Source: Viola odorata
Taxonomy: Eukaryota; Streptophyta; Magnoliopsida; Malpighiales; Violaceae
DNA length: 64,000 nt
Reading direction: 5' to 3'
NCBI GenBank assembly: GCA_963691705.1
Contig: OY829544.1
Coordinates: 38,275,917 to 38,339,916, forward strand
The notes beneath the pieces were generated by a model, which did no database searches, was not told the origin of the DNA, and saw nothing but the letters and a program-made list of their open reading frames with translations. How positions within the stretch are numbered: the stretch's first letter is position 1; each line of letters begins with the position of its first letter. Shown here piece after piece: positions 23,236 through 34,619 of this stretch. Position numbers and translations under genes: made by a program.

Positions 23236-23413
23236 TGTTGAAGATTCTAATCTGCCTACATTATGAGCCTTGATTTACTTCCTAATTAGTGACTTATTTT
23301 CTTTCCATAATTCATTGTTGTAATTGCTCTCACATTTGTATATATATGTACCAATGTAATGAGTCAAAATAAGTAAGAAATAATAGAATACTCTTACTCT
23401 TCAAATTCTCACA
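23236..23413 (+). repeat. 3' LTR of copia-1
   Basis: A purine tract (gagaggggg, 23227-23235) is followed by TGTTGAAGATTC, and the LTR ends ...CAAATTCTCACA about 178 bp later. It holds a TATA-like tatatatatg near 23340. No second copy is in the window, so the right border (23413) is an inference from the CA end. Confidence 0.6.
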
Positions 23414-24598
23414 GTTTCTGACCATTGGGTGGAATTCTCATTATATGACTCCCATTTGTTATCCAAAAATGCATGGATTTTGTTACACTACTTTTTTCCA
23501 TTCTATTTTTGCATAAGCTTTGTTTTAATGTGTTGTTGAAATAAATGACGGATACTGGTTGTTGATTCATGTTTGTTGCTGAATGGTTCCCGTGGTACTT
23601 TCAATAAAACCCTAACTATCTCTCTCATTATCTGCAGGTACTTTCTTTTCTTGTATTTTTTTTCTTCTATTTTTTGGTTTTTTGGAATTTATTGGCTCGA
23701 TTATTACTGGTAGTTGGTTTTGATGTGCATGGTTGAAGCTTTTGTGCTATTTCAGTGTATTTTGTTTGTGTAAAAATTATGTAAGATTTGTTGATGTTTG
23801 TTTTGTTGGAGGTATGGTTTTGTTTAAAAGGTAGGTTCTAAGCCTTGTGTGGGAGTTTGCTACTTCTTACAGGACTCTTTGTGTATTCAATCAGTTTTCC
23901 CTTCGGTAAATAGATATCTGATTCATGTCGCTTTAAGAACCAGGGCGGAAATTACTCTTATTTGCAGCACTTCAATTGTTTGTTAAAAGTACTGAGTGTA
24001 CATGTGGCCTTTTTGAAATGCGTTGTTTATTTTTGTCAGTGATGCTTCTTAGTTGTATTTTTGTCAGTGATGCTTTTTGGTATGACTTGGGTATCTTTTG
24101 GTTCATCCCCAAGTTTATCTGGATGGTCTGTGCATAAGTGTTCATGTTGATGTGCTTGGTGGTGCTGGATCTGTTTTGTGGTGCATAAGTGTTCAATAAT
24201 GAAAATGTTGTCACGTATGGTTGTAGAAAGCTCTTCTCTAGGTTTCGCATGTTCTCCTCTTCTGTTCTATTCTTTCTATTTTTGTTAATTTGTTAACTGT
24301 AGGCAGTCTAAGCAAATACTACAGAATCATATTCTTAAGCACCAAGTATGCTTCCTCTTCGTGCCCATGTTTACTCTTTTATTTGTCAAAGATTACAAGA
24401 TTCCTCTTGTGCTGGATGTTGTGTTAGTGGACTGCTTGCTTTGTTTCCAAGCATATGCTCCCAACACAAGGGAACAAATATGCATGCTTGCCTCGCTTCA
24501 GCCCATCAATGCTTTTGCGCGTTTCTTTTCGTTCATGTAATTATTTTTTCCCTATGTATTCTTCATGCTATACGTTTTTTGTTTCTTTTTTTTGACAG
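23414..24598. other. Non-coding stretch, probably 5' region or intron of the DCN1-like fragment
   Basis: T-rich sequence with splice-like motifs (for example ttatctgcag|gtac at 23630-23642) but no frame I can tie to a protein. The first coding exon of a DCN1-like gene would be expected here and was not found. Confidence 0.4.
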
Positions 24599-24660
24599 AA
24601 CAAGTTAGGTAGAGTCAACCGTGACAAAGTCCAGCAGTTCACATCTATAACTGGTGCAAG
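24599..24660 (+). pseudogene. Orphan exon of a DCN1-like (defective in cullin neddylation) gene
   Basis: The 62-bp open segment is flanked by a strong acceptor (T-rich tract then gacag) and a donor (gtaact). It encodes NKLGRVNRDKVQQFTSITGA, which matches the N-terminal UBA-like start of plant DCN1-like proteins, scaffold E3 factors that promote attachment of NEDD8 to cullins. The next expected exon (beginning with a SEKVALQAL-type helix) and the PONY domain were not found in the following 660 bp before the LTR-element insertion, nor in 34800-36096. The exon is therefore a gene fragment, or the 5' end of a gene split by the 10 kb of transposons downstream. Confidence 0.7.
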
Positions 24661-25329
24661 GTAACTCCATAAATCCTTTGTTTTCTATTGGCAACAAACA
24701 TTTTATTTCTGGAGGGAATGGCTACTATTTTTGTTCCTTCTTGATAGTTTGCTTATGGTTACTAGTACCTGTTAAATTTTTGTGTTTTTAGCACACCTTT
24801 GCCGATTGCTTCTGTCTTATCCTGAATGCTTACATTTCAGAACCAAGTTTCATTAGCAATTGCAATTCATGTTAATCACATGCAATAAATAATTCAGGAA
24901 AACAGCATAAAAACTAACCCCATTTATGTAAATGCATGTACCTAATGCCATCCTAATGCCACTCTTGAAATATTAGCTGTGAAAATTTTCACCCTCAAGG
25001 ACATGAAAATCATTTGTTATTGTGGAACTAGAACCTAATAGAACAATTTTTGTAAGTTCCTCAAACTTCAAGCAGAGTAGTACTGAAACTGGATATCGTT
25101 CACAGTTTCAAATTTTCTGTTCTATTCAGTTTAGGTGATTAACTTCTTTTCTTTTTCTTTTCCCGAAATCTAGACCGTTAGAAATTGAAAATGTTCAAAT
25201 TGTGCTTCATATAGAGATGACGTAATTTGCATTTTTTCCTCTGCACTAACAGATGGATAGGGTATCATAAATGACTTTGCTTATTTATACTCTTTGTTTA
25301 CATATAATTAGGTGACTTTGCTTACAGTT
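24661..25329. other. Non-coding stretch up to the LTR-element insertion
   Basis: AT-rich, no credible frame. Its end (gggtatcataaatg at 25259) recurs at 30704 and 30739 on the far side of the LTR element, which shows that both flanks were once contiguous. The last five bases (cagtt) are the TSD. Confidence 0.5.
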
Positions 25330-25697
25330 TGATAATAATTGAGGGGATTGTACCCGGGGTAGGAAGGATCTTGGTGATCTTCTCCTCTGAGGGGGTAATC
25401 CACGCTGCTGGTACACCTGCAAGGCGCCGGAGGGGGTCCCCGGCGCAGGTACTCCGACGATCAAGTCAGTATAGTAGTAGATCGTATGGTAAAGTAGAAG
25501 TATGAGGGAAAGAGTAGTGAGAGAGCGTAGAGAGAGAGTAGTGTGTCTAGTGAGAGAGAGTCCCCCCCCCCCCCCCTTTCTACCTAGGGGGGGGGGGGGG
25601 GGGGGGTATTTATAGGAGATTTGGTAGAGAGCACTATCTTGGGATGCTGACACGTATGGCCTACCGGGTGTAGGAATAAGCGCCATATCGTGCTGGA

Positions 25698-25730
<33 letters not shown>

Positions 25731-25852
25731 CTGACGTCGACCACCCCCAGTAGCAGGACTAGCAGGAGGCCAGGCAGGCCCTACAGTAGCTGAAGGTGAC
25801 GGTACCCCTTGTCAGGACTAAAATTCTCTAGGAGGTATGTCAATAGTTATCA
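25330..25852 (-). repeat. 3' LTR of the LARD-like element, with expanded G/C runs
   Basis: Homologous to 30152-30664. It carries runs of about 15 C (25562-25576), 20 G (25587-25606) and 30 C (25700-25729) that are much shorter in the other copy. The minus-strand TATA box (TATAAATA, 25607-25616) sits right beside the G run. Confidence 0.9.
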
Positions 25853-26489
25853 CAAGCCCAACCGAAAACGAGCCCGAGTGTTTACCAAGGGCTCCATTCT
25901 CGGTGTCTAGATGAATGCTATCTCTTCTGCGTCACGGCAGGCTTGGAAAAATCTTCGAGTTCCTTTGCGTCCTTTGATGCCCACGCCGCAGATTCTTATT
26001 CCAGTACTTGCCAAAGCTCTATAGCGGATAGGTGTTATCTCTGGCAGATAACGCTAAGGTCCTTTCGAGTGGCGTCAGGCATGACCTGGGATGGGATAAC
26101 GCCGATTGTAGAGGTAGGTGTCGCTTGAGAGCTTCCCCGCTGAGGTCGACCATCCCAGGGCTTGCCGCCAGGCTAGGGGCGGCATGGACAGCGTAGAGTG
26201 TCCAAGGAATGAGTTGGAGATGCTGCTAGCTTGTCAGAAGCCATTAGGTTGTCATGTCAGACTATTGCTTCGCCATTCTGGTTGGCTTGTGAGAAAACGC
26301 CAAGACATAGCCGCAACCAAAGTAGAAAATGAAGATTCGTTCTTCATGCAGAGAGAGAATATGGCGGTGATGGACCAGAGGTGACTAGAGGACAGTCCTC
26401 AAGACTCAGAGCCCAACCAAAAATTGTTGACAAAATCGACAATAACTATGTGCCCACAGCCCAACCGAAAACGGTCCTGGTATGCAATA

Positions 26490-27945
26490 CCAATGACATG
26501 GAGGCAGCTCATGACAAGGAGACAGCTGATAACATTGAGGCAGCCCCTAACTCTGAGGCGGCTAATAACAAGGAGGCATGCTGATAACATGGCGGCACCT
26601 GACAAGGAGGCCACTAATGACATAGAGGCATCGCTCACATGGAGGCACTCGCTCACATGGAGGCACCACAAATCACATGGAGGCATCGCTCATATGGAGG
26701 CATCACAAATCACATGGAGGCGTCACTCACATGGAGGCATCACAAATCACAAATCACATGGAGGCACTCGCTCACATGGAGGCGTCACTCACATGGAGGC
26801 ATCACAAATCACAAATCACATAGAGGCACTCGCTCACATAGAGGCGTCACTAACATGGCGGCATCACTCACATGGAGGCACTCGCTCACATGGAGGCATC
26901 AGTAATATGGCGGCATCACTCACATGGAGGCACTCGCTCACATGGAGGCATCACTAACATGGCGGCATCACAAATCACATAGAGGCATCGCTCACATGGA
27001 GGCATCACAAATCACATGGAGGCACTCGCTCACATGGAGGCGCCACAAATCACATGGAGGCATCGCTCATATGGAGGCATCACAAATCACATGGAGGCGT
27101 CACTCACATGGAGGCATCACAAATCACAAATCACATGGAGGCACTCGCTCACATGGAGGCGACACTAACATGGCGGCATCAGCGTCACTAACATGGCGGC
27201 ACCACTCACATGGAGGCACTCGCTCACATGGAGGCATCACTAACATGGCGGCATCACTCACATGGAGGCACTCGCTCACATGGAGGCATCACTAACATGG
27301 CAGCATCACTCACATGGAGGCACTCGCTCACATGGAGGCATTACTAATATGGCGGCATCACAAATCACATGGAGGCACTCGCTCACATGGAGGAATCACT
27401 AACATGGCGGCATCACTCACATGGAGGCACTCGCTCACATAGAGGCATCACTAACATGGCAGCATCACTCACATGGAGGGAGTGTTCACATGGAGGCATC
27501 ACTAATATGGCGGCATCACTCACATGGAGGCACTCGCTCACATGGAGGCATCACTAACATGGCGGCATCACTCACATGGAGGCATTCGCTCACATGACGG
27601 CATCACTCACATGGAGGCACTCGCTCACATGGAGGCATCACTAACATGGCGGCATCACTAACATGGAGGCACTCGCTCACATGGAGGCATCACAAATCAC
27701 ATAGAGGCATCGCTCACATGGAGGCATCACAAATCACAAATCACATGGAGGCATCGCTCACATGGAGGCATCACAAATTACATGGAGGCACTCGCTCACA
27801 TGGAGACATCACTAACATGGCAGCATCACTCACATGGAGGCACTCGCTCACATGGAGGCATCACTAATCACATAGAGGCACTCGCTCACATGGAGGCGTC
27901 ACAAATCACATGGAGGCATCGCTCACATGGAGGCATCAGCGTCTT
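26490..27945. repeat. Tandem array A: ~17-18 bp unit (catggaggcatcactaa)
   Basis: About 1.4 kb. The basic unit is cat(g/a)g(a/c)ggcatcac(t)aa/tca, often grouped in about 52-bp triplets: one catggaggcactcgctca, one catggaggcatcactaa and one catggcggcatcactca. The left edge (26490-26630) is more diverse and contains gataacatggcggcacctg-type units. Long open frames here (26424-26957, 26924-27295, 27646-27867) are repeat artefacts. Confidence 0.9.
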
Positions 27946-28119
27946 CACTATTTCGATATTTCATCAACTTTCCTGCACATTCTCAAATGTTGTCTTGCCA
28001 TGTTAGTAAAAATAACATATAATGACAAGTATTAGTTGCCCTTAGAGGCTTTCACCCGCATATATCGGGGTGTCGTTGATGTCTCTTTTTCCATCCAAAC
28101 TCGTTGGATCCGGCCTTGC

Positions 28120-28260
28120 CGTGAACCGCCTGCAATATTGACGCGGTTTTACGCTGCTCGGAGCTACCTGCAATATTGACACGGCTTTACACTATAGGCC
28201 ACCTACAAATTGTGCGGTTTTATGCCGTAGCTACCTACAATATTGCATGCTTTCACATTC
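28120..28260. repeat. Short repeat (ctacctgcaatattgac...gcggttttacgc)
   Basis: Four imperfect copies of a roughly 40-bp unit, centred on (t/c)ctacctgcaatattgac followed by cggttttacgc, occur between 28120 and 28250. They lie inside the LARD-like element, between the two larger arrays. Confidence 0.6.
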
Positions 28261-28964
28261 CCCAGGATTTCAATCTGTACTCCACTTGAGTACCTGCATT
28301 GTTAGCTGCACAAATACACTAACAGAGTTTGCTAACTTCGGTTAGCTTCCTCTAAGAATGTTAAAAATAGAGGTAAGGGGAAAATGATAATCTTAAAGGT
28401 GATAGCGATACCTTAGGGGAATAAACAAGGAACTCGGCCGTTGTTTCTTGCATTTACGAAGGAGAATGACAGGTCGTTGGAGACCTTTTTCGGTGATGAG
28501 AGAATGGCCTCATGACATTATGAGGGCTCTTCAAACGGGGTAGATATTCACCCGATAAATAATATAAAGATCCATCCGGGGTAGATATTCACCCGATAAA
28601 TTGACTTTTGCAACTGTCGTAATAGCGGAAAACTGACGATGGATAAATAATCAGATATAAAGCAGGACTAAGCTGCAACCAGACAACTACTTGTGACTGA
28701 AGAATTCTGTTGTGGCGTCACTTTGAGGCTACATACCGCCCAGTTAACATCGACATCTCGTCTAGGTGTCTTCATAATAATTGTAGCCCTTCGAACTGCC
28801 TTCAAATCGAGCTATCACACACAGAATTCCGAGCACGTATGGAAAGGATATGATTTTCCCCGCGAAACCTGATATGACTGGCCAGCAATGTACTTTTCTG
28901 GGCGGTAACGCTAAAAGTCCTGAGACTTCTGATGACATGGCAAGGGCAACAACGGTAGGGGCGA

Positions 28965-29735
28965 CAGCTGCTAGGGCGACACCCCATAACAAAGCGGCCC
29001 CCGATAACATAGGGCGACATCTGATAACGAAGCGATACCCGATAACATAGGGCGACATCCGATAACAAAGCGACACCCGATAACATAGGGAGACATCTGA
29101 TAACGAAGCAACATCTGATAACATAGGGCGACATCCGATAACGAAGCGACACCCGATAACATAGGGCGACATCTGATAATGAAGCGATACCCGATAACAT
29201 AGGACGACATCCGATAACAAAGCGGCACCCGATAACATAGGGTGACATCTGATAACGAAGCGGCATCTGATAACGAAGGGCGACAGATGCTAGGGCAACA
29301 CCCGATAAGGAAGCGACATCTGATAACAAAGGACGACAAATGCTAGGGCGACACCCGATAACGAAGCGACATCTGATAACAAAGCGACATCCGATAACAT
29401 AGGGCGACATCTGATAACATAGGGGGACATTCGATAACGAAGCGACACCCGATAACATAGGGCGACATCTGATAACGAAGCGACACCCGATAACATACAC
29501 CCGATAACATAGGGCGCCATCTGATAACAAAGCGGCACCTGATAACATAGGGCGACATCTGATAACGAAGCGGCATCTGATAACGAAGGGCGACAGATGC
29601 TAGGGCGACACCCGATAACGAAGCGACATCTGATAACAAAAGGCGACAGATGCTAGGGCGACACCCGATAACGAAGCGACATCTGATAGCAAAGGGCGAC
29701 ATCTGATAACGAAGCGACATCTGATAGGGCGACAC
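28965..29735. repeat. Tandem array B: ~38 bp unit (gacacccgataacataggg + gacatctgataacgaagc)
   Basis: About 20 copies of a 37-38 bp unit made of two related halves of about 18-20 bp, both with the core gat(a)ac(a/g)a. Some units are replaced by gacagatgctagggc. The minus-strand frames through it (28762-29792) are repetitive (LSDVALCYRV-like) and not genes. Confidence 0.9.
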
Positions 29736-30130
29736 CCCATCCAAGGTCACGCATGATGTCACTCCATATGACGTCACCTCGCCTGACGTCACTCCCTAGC
29801 ACACAAGCGACATCTTTCGTCTTTTTCCCAGAAACTCAAATATCACCTTTATTCGTTTCCTCCTTTCCAGATCTGATTTTCTTAGCACACAATAATAATA
29901 ATACCACTGTTTCTCTCCCTCTTTGTTTTTCTTTTCCAAATCTGATCTCTTTTTTGGTGTACCACAATAATAATTAATTGATCAAATAAATTCATCTTAT
30001 GGGATCCGAACAGAACTTGAATCTCATGGTAAATCCATAACCAGAAAAACCAGCAGCAATGATGGAGATAAATATGCATACGGAAAGGAGAGCCTTTAGA
30101 TCTCAAGGAACTCACTTGAAGGTCTAAATG

Positions 30131-30148
30131 CTCTCAATGAAAGCACCA
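30131..30148 (-). other. Primer-binding site of the LARD-like element
   Basis: The minus strand reads TGGTGCTTTCATTGAGAG, three bases inside the LTR. This string is a recurrent primer-binding site in plant LTR elements and fixes the minus orientation. Confidence 0.7.
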
Positions 30149-30151
30149 TTT

Positions 30152-30664
30152 TGATAATAATTAAGGGGATTGTACCCGGGGTAGGAAGGATCCTGGTGAT
30201 CTTCTCCTCTGAAGGGGTAATCCACGCTGCTGGTACACCTGCAAGGCACCGGAGGGGGTCCCCGGTGCAGGTACTCCGACGATCAAGTCAGTATAGTAGT
30301 AGATCGTATGGTAAAGTAGAAGTATGAGGGAAAGAGTAGTGAGAGAGCGTAGAGAGAGAGTAGTGTGTCTAGTGAGAGAGAGTCCTTAGTGAGAGAGAGT
30401 TCCCCCCCCCCCCCCTTCCTACCTAAGGGGGGGTATTTATAGGAGATTTGGTAGAGAGCACTATCTTGGGATGCTGACACGTATGGCCTACCGGGTGTGG
30501 GAATAAGCGCCATATCGTGCTGGATACCCCCCTCCCCCACCGCTGACGTCGACCACCCCCGGTAGCAGGAATAGCAGGAGGCCAAGCAGGCCCTACAGTA
30601 GCTGAAGGTGACGGTACCCCCTGTCAGGACTAAAATGCTCTGGGAGGTATGTCAATAGTTATCA
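30152..30664 (-). repeat. 5' LTR of the LARD-like element
   Basis: 513 bp, TGATAA...TTATCA. Being the 5' copy, it carries the functional promoter: the minus-strand TATA box TATAAATA at 30434-30443, just downstream of a short C run. Confidence 0.9.
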
Positions 30665-30768
30665 CAGTTTAAATAGGAAGTTTGGATTAGTTATTTTTGG
30701 GTATCATAAATGTATTGTGTGGCCTAAAAAAAGAAGTGGGTATCATAAATGTATTGTGTTTGTTGTAG

Positions 30769-31797
30769 ATGAGTACCCAAGGAACTAGAAGTAAAGTACC
30801 CAAGGCTGTTTGGCACAGGAGTATAGTGCATACTTTCTGTGATATTTACATCCGAGCTATTGAAAAAATGTTTAGGCCACACACTCATTTCAACAACAAG
30901 GGTGGGACTTTATTATCAATGAGTTCCGTAAACAAACTACATTAGATTATGGGCAAAAACAGCTTAAGAACAAATGTGATGCTTTAAAAAAAGAGTATAA
31001 ATTATGAAAACATTTGATGCGTAATGAGACGGGGTTAGGATGGGATACAAATAAAAATACTATTGGTGCAGATGATGCGTGGTGGGAAGAAAAAATCAAG
31101 GCTAGTTTTTAGTTCTTTGCATTTTATTTGCTCTACTTTCTTTGTTTTTATAACATAATTGCTGCATGATGGATCATTTTGGATCTCTTTAAATGTGTAG
31201 GTAAACCCGAGTTTTGGAAATTTCAGAATTGGTGGAATTGAACCTCAACTTGAAGAGAAATTAGAGTTGATGTTTTCCACCATCGTAGCTACCGAGGAGT
31301 TTGCTATATCACCCGGATGTAATGTGAACGTTACACCTCAGGAGGAGCAAGCTGATGTTGAAGGTTACACCTCAGTAGAGGGGATTCCATTTGAAGAAAG
31401 TTTGGATGAGATGTTTGAGACTGGAATAGGAGGTACTCAACCGGGCATTGCAAGTAATAGGAGGAGGACAAATGTTGAAGTAGGGGGTAGTGACAAGTCA
31501 AGCATCCCTTTCAAGAAAGGGAAGAGGCAATCAAGGGGGGGGGGGGGGGGGGCAGCAATGCTATCTAGACACCTCGATACATTGGTTGGTGCGGTGGCCT
31601 CTAGGAGTTCAACGGGTACCTCAAGAGTTACTGAACCTGAAGTCCTTTCCCTGAGAGAGATTGTGGCTGACCTAAAAACCATACTAGGGCTCGATATCAA
31701 CGGGGACATGTTTATGTTTGCGACTGAATTTCTTGAAGATAAACAGAAGAGAGAGGTCTATACTGAGTTTGAATCACCAGCACACAAGTTGAACTAG
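30769..31797 (+). pseudogene. Myb/SANT-like DNA-binding protein of a PIF/Harbinger transposon
   Basis: Exon 1 (ATG at 30769 to about 31108) encodes a Myb/SANT-like trihelix domain: VWHRSIVHTFCDIYIRAIEK, then after a 1-bp deletion near 30905 DFIINEFRKQT, QLKNKCDALKKEYKL, a stop at 31004, and GLGWDTNKNTIGADDAWWEE. Exon 2 (about 31200-31797) begins FGNFRIGGIEPQLEEKLELM, a typical continuation, then an acidic and Ser/Gly-rich tail with a poly-Gly run from a G tract at 31539-31552 and a final helix (SLREIVADLKTIL). In PIF/Harbinger elements this protein binds the element ends and helps the transposase reach the nucleus. The frame break and stop make it non-functional. It could also have been a related host gene, but its neighbour is the matching transposase. 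Confidence 0.75.
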
Positions 31798-32889
31798 TTG
31801 ACTTATCATTTTATCCATAAGGGGCCGAATAAGAATATGTAGTTCAGTTTAGGTCCCTATATTAGTTATTATGTATGAGTGTTATGTTAGAATTTTATTG
31901 TTAAAACATTAGTTAATGTTATGTTGTGAATTAAACTTTTGTTAATTCAAATGCCATAATATGTTGAGACTCTTTTGTCCAGTTCTTTACTTTCACATGG
32001 TCATGGTTTCCAAAGTATGATGTTTAATAATATTTTATGAGTTCCTGCTATTTCTTAGTGCATAACACTATGTTATACATAAAATACAATTTTCTTCAGA
32101 GTGTATTATTATTTGCAGGCAAAATCACCAGTGCGAACGTTAGATGAACTTTCAGTTTCTGAATTTGCTTGAAGCCCTTATTTTCCATCAATCTTGGAGA
32201 GGGTCCAGGAGGATAGTTCAAATGGAGATGTTCAAGTAAGTGAATCTAGTCCCAACAATAATTCAATAGGGCGCTTTACTGATATAGGTTTTGGAATAAG
32301 GAGAAGACATCGTTGCTATGTTGTAGTAGCACGTGCCCAATTACAATCTAATTTTAATTTAATGTATCTACCAACCAGATGCCATAATAAATAAGGAAAT
32401 GAAGCCATAATAAAGAAGGAAATGAATTAAATGCTTGTACCAAACATTAGACCTCATTAAACTTTCTGTTGTAGGAAAACCAAAGTTGGCTTTCTATTTC
32501 TTTTTCTTTCTTCTATTTACCGTAGGCTCCTGTGAAGGGCAGGGAGGACAAGCTGACAGTGTGCATCGCTGCACCATAGCTTTTCTTTCCTCTATTCACC
32601 GAGTGGCTGCTGTGTGTTGTATAGAGTAGCTGTATCAAAATGTATGTAGGCTATCTCCATTGCTTGAAGAATTGCTGCTTTTGTTGATTCCGATCCGCCT
32701 AGAAGAGAAGTTGTCGTGCCCATCCCTAACATCGGTGTATATGATGAATGCTCCACGTAAGTCTCTAGCTTTTATTAATTCATTTATTTGTCACATAAAT
32801 CCAACAATAAGATTTTTGAAATGTTCCTTGTAAATCATTTATATGTGATCCTTGGCATGTTGTTTCCTTAAATAACATATATTTTAATG

Positions 32890-34378
32890 CTTTTTTGGTC
32901 ATAGAAAATGACGAAGAAGAGTTTTGGCAGTTAATGTATGCTACAACTACAACTATCAGTACGTATTATTGCACTTACTTGTATAAAGAACCGTGCATGA
33001 CCTCATACCAAACAAGAATGAAATGGTTGACTGAGGTATTGTCTGGTAGGGATTTACGGTCTACAAATATGTTCAGGATGGATAAAGATACAGTACTAGA
33101 ACTAGTGAGCACATTACAATCAGCTTGCAAATTAGAGTCATCACGAAGAATGCCAGTTCATGAGAAAGTGTTTATGTTTTTATATACTGTCGCCTTAGGT
33201 GCTTCAAACAACCACGTTTGTGAACGATTTCAACACTCTAGTGAAACAGTTAGTAGAGTTTTTAATCAAGTATTAGATGCTGTGTGGTCATTATCAGAGA
33301 ACATCATTCGTCCTGGAGATTTCAATAGTGTCCCGCCACAAATTTCGAATGATACAAGATATATGCCATATTTTAAGGTATGGTAAAAAATTAATTTAAT
33401 TTACATTTTATATTTATATATACGTTATGCATATTTAATACAACTAAGAATTGATTACAATTTCTTCTAGGATTGTATTTGAGCCATAGACGGAACACAT
33501 GTATATGCTTGTTTCGCTCTAGAAGATCAAATTAGATACATTGGCAGAAAAGGTATCCCGACTCAAAATATCATGGCAGCATGTAGTTTTGACATGCAAT
33601 TCATTTATGCTTGCGCCGGATGGGAAGGCACAACCCATGATACTCGCATTTTCAATTCTATAGTCAACAATCCAAAATGGAAATTCCCTAAACCACCTCT
33701 AGGTTAATAATATTTTTTCATTGCCTAAATTGGTTTACTTGCTTCATTCCCATTTGTTCTGTTTTGTTATTTGGGATAACTTCTTGCACTTGTATATGAA
33801 CCAGAATACTTGAATTAGGGAATCACAATTGAATTTAAGGTAATAATTATTACGGTATTAATAACGTTGATTTATTTATGATATTAAGTAAGTATTACGT
33901 GGTAGATGCTGGATATCCTGAGGTTAATGGGTATTTGAAACCTTACAAGAGTACAAGCTATCACTTGCCTGATTTTCAACGAGGGTAACCACCAAGGGGT
34001 CGGAAGGAAACCTTTAATCGGGCACATTCTTCATTACGATGTTGTATAGAATGAACATTTGGAGTCTGGAAGACAAGGTGGAAAATATTACGTGACATGC
34101 CTTCGTATCCATTTCCAACGCAAGCTAAAATTGTAGTCGCTTCTATGGTTTTGCATAATTTTATACGAAGAAAAACTCTAAATGATCCTGGTTTTAGAAG
34201 ATTGGATGAGAATCCTGATTTTGTGCCAGATGATATTTTTCCGGATACGGAGGGATTTTCACAAGATATGATGCATATGGGTGAAGGAAGTATGCAAAGT
34301 GAAGCAAGTAATAGTGAAATGTTACCTATGAATGTAATTCGTAACTCAATAGCTAATAGCTTAATAATGAATAAGTAA
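32890..34378 (+). pseudogene. PIF/Harbinger (DDE_Tnp_4-type) transposase, decayed
   Basis: Segment 1 (32895-33386) holds the helix-turn-helix part: FRMDKDTVLELVSTLQSACK, PVHEKVFMFLYTVALGASNN and RFQHSSETVSRVFNQVLDAV. After an AT-rich gap ending in tttcttctag, segment 2 (33471-33703) gives AIDGTHVYACFALEDQIRYI with the first catalytic Asp, then NIMAACSFDMQFIYACAGWE and THDTRIF with the second Asp. Segment 3 (about 33890-34378) gives VVDAGYPEVNGYLKPYK, an IE-stop-TFGVWKTRWKIL region containing the third acidic residue, and MVLHNFIRR. Stops at 33480, 33987 and 34051 kill it. Such proteins cut and paste the element at TTA/TAA targets. Confidence 0.85.
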
Positions 34379-34619
34379 TTCAGATTTATATATGTAAAAC
34401 TTTAAAATAGTTGCTCAATATTTAACTTTTTTTTCTTCTACTAATGAAGTTTTAATTCTTGTTATAAATAAAATGTTAATTATTTATTTAAAGAAATAGA
34501 TTGATTTAAAATGTTAATTATTTGTTTAAAGAAATAGATTGATTTAAATAATCTATATAGATACTAAAAAATATTAATTATAATGTCCAAAACAAATTGT
34601 GTCCTTTATAGTCATTTTA

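Larger units (their letters stand above)
12866..23413 (+). mobile_element. Ty1/copia retrotransposon copia-1 (5' end missing, split by the CRM-like element)
   Basis: Copia domains run in order on the plus strand: protease, integrase and the first half of reverse transcriptase (12866-15214), then the second half of reverse transcriptase, RNase H and a short 3' LTR (22175-23413). The interruption at 15215-22169 is a separate gypsy element with TSD attct; removing it and one copy of the TSD rejoins the reverse transcriptase frame at GRF/SKAM. The 5' LTR, gag and protease start are absent because the Athila-like element is inserted at 12865/12866; they should lie left of the window. The short 178-bp LTR fits small-LTR copia lineages. 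Confidence 0.85.
25330..30664 (-). mobile_element. Non-autonomous LTR retrotransposon (LARD-like) with tandem-repeat interior
   Basis: Direct repeats 25330-25852 and 30152-30664 have TGATAA...TTATCA ends and are flanked by cagtt (25325-25329 and 30665-30669). The minus strand of the right LTR leads into TGGTGCTTTCATTGAGAG, a known type of plant primer-binding site, so the element reads right to left. The 4.3-kb interior has no gag, protease, reverse transcriptase or integrase that I can see; about half of it is short-unit tandem repeat. It must have been mobilised by another element's proteins, as expected of large retrotransposon derivatives (LARDs). Confidence 0.88.

Noticed and set aside
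26630..27945. CRISPR-like array
   Set aside because: Units follow each other without unique spacers, the context is a plant LTR element, and there are no cas genes.
26424..29792. Plus- and minus-strand repetitive proteins (TWRHSLTWRH and LSDVALCYRV types)
   Set aside because: Translations of tandem arrays in a non-coding retroelement; composition and period follow the DNA repeats.
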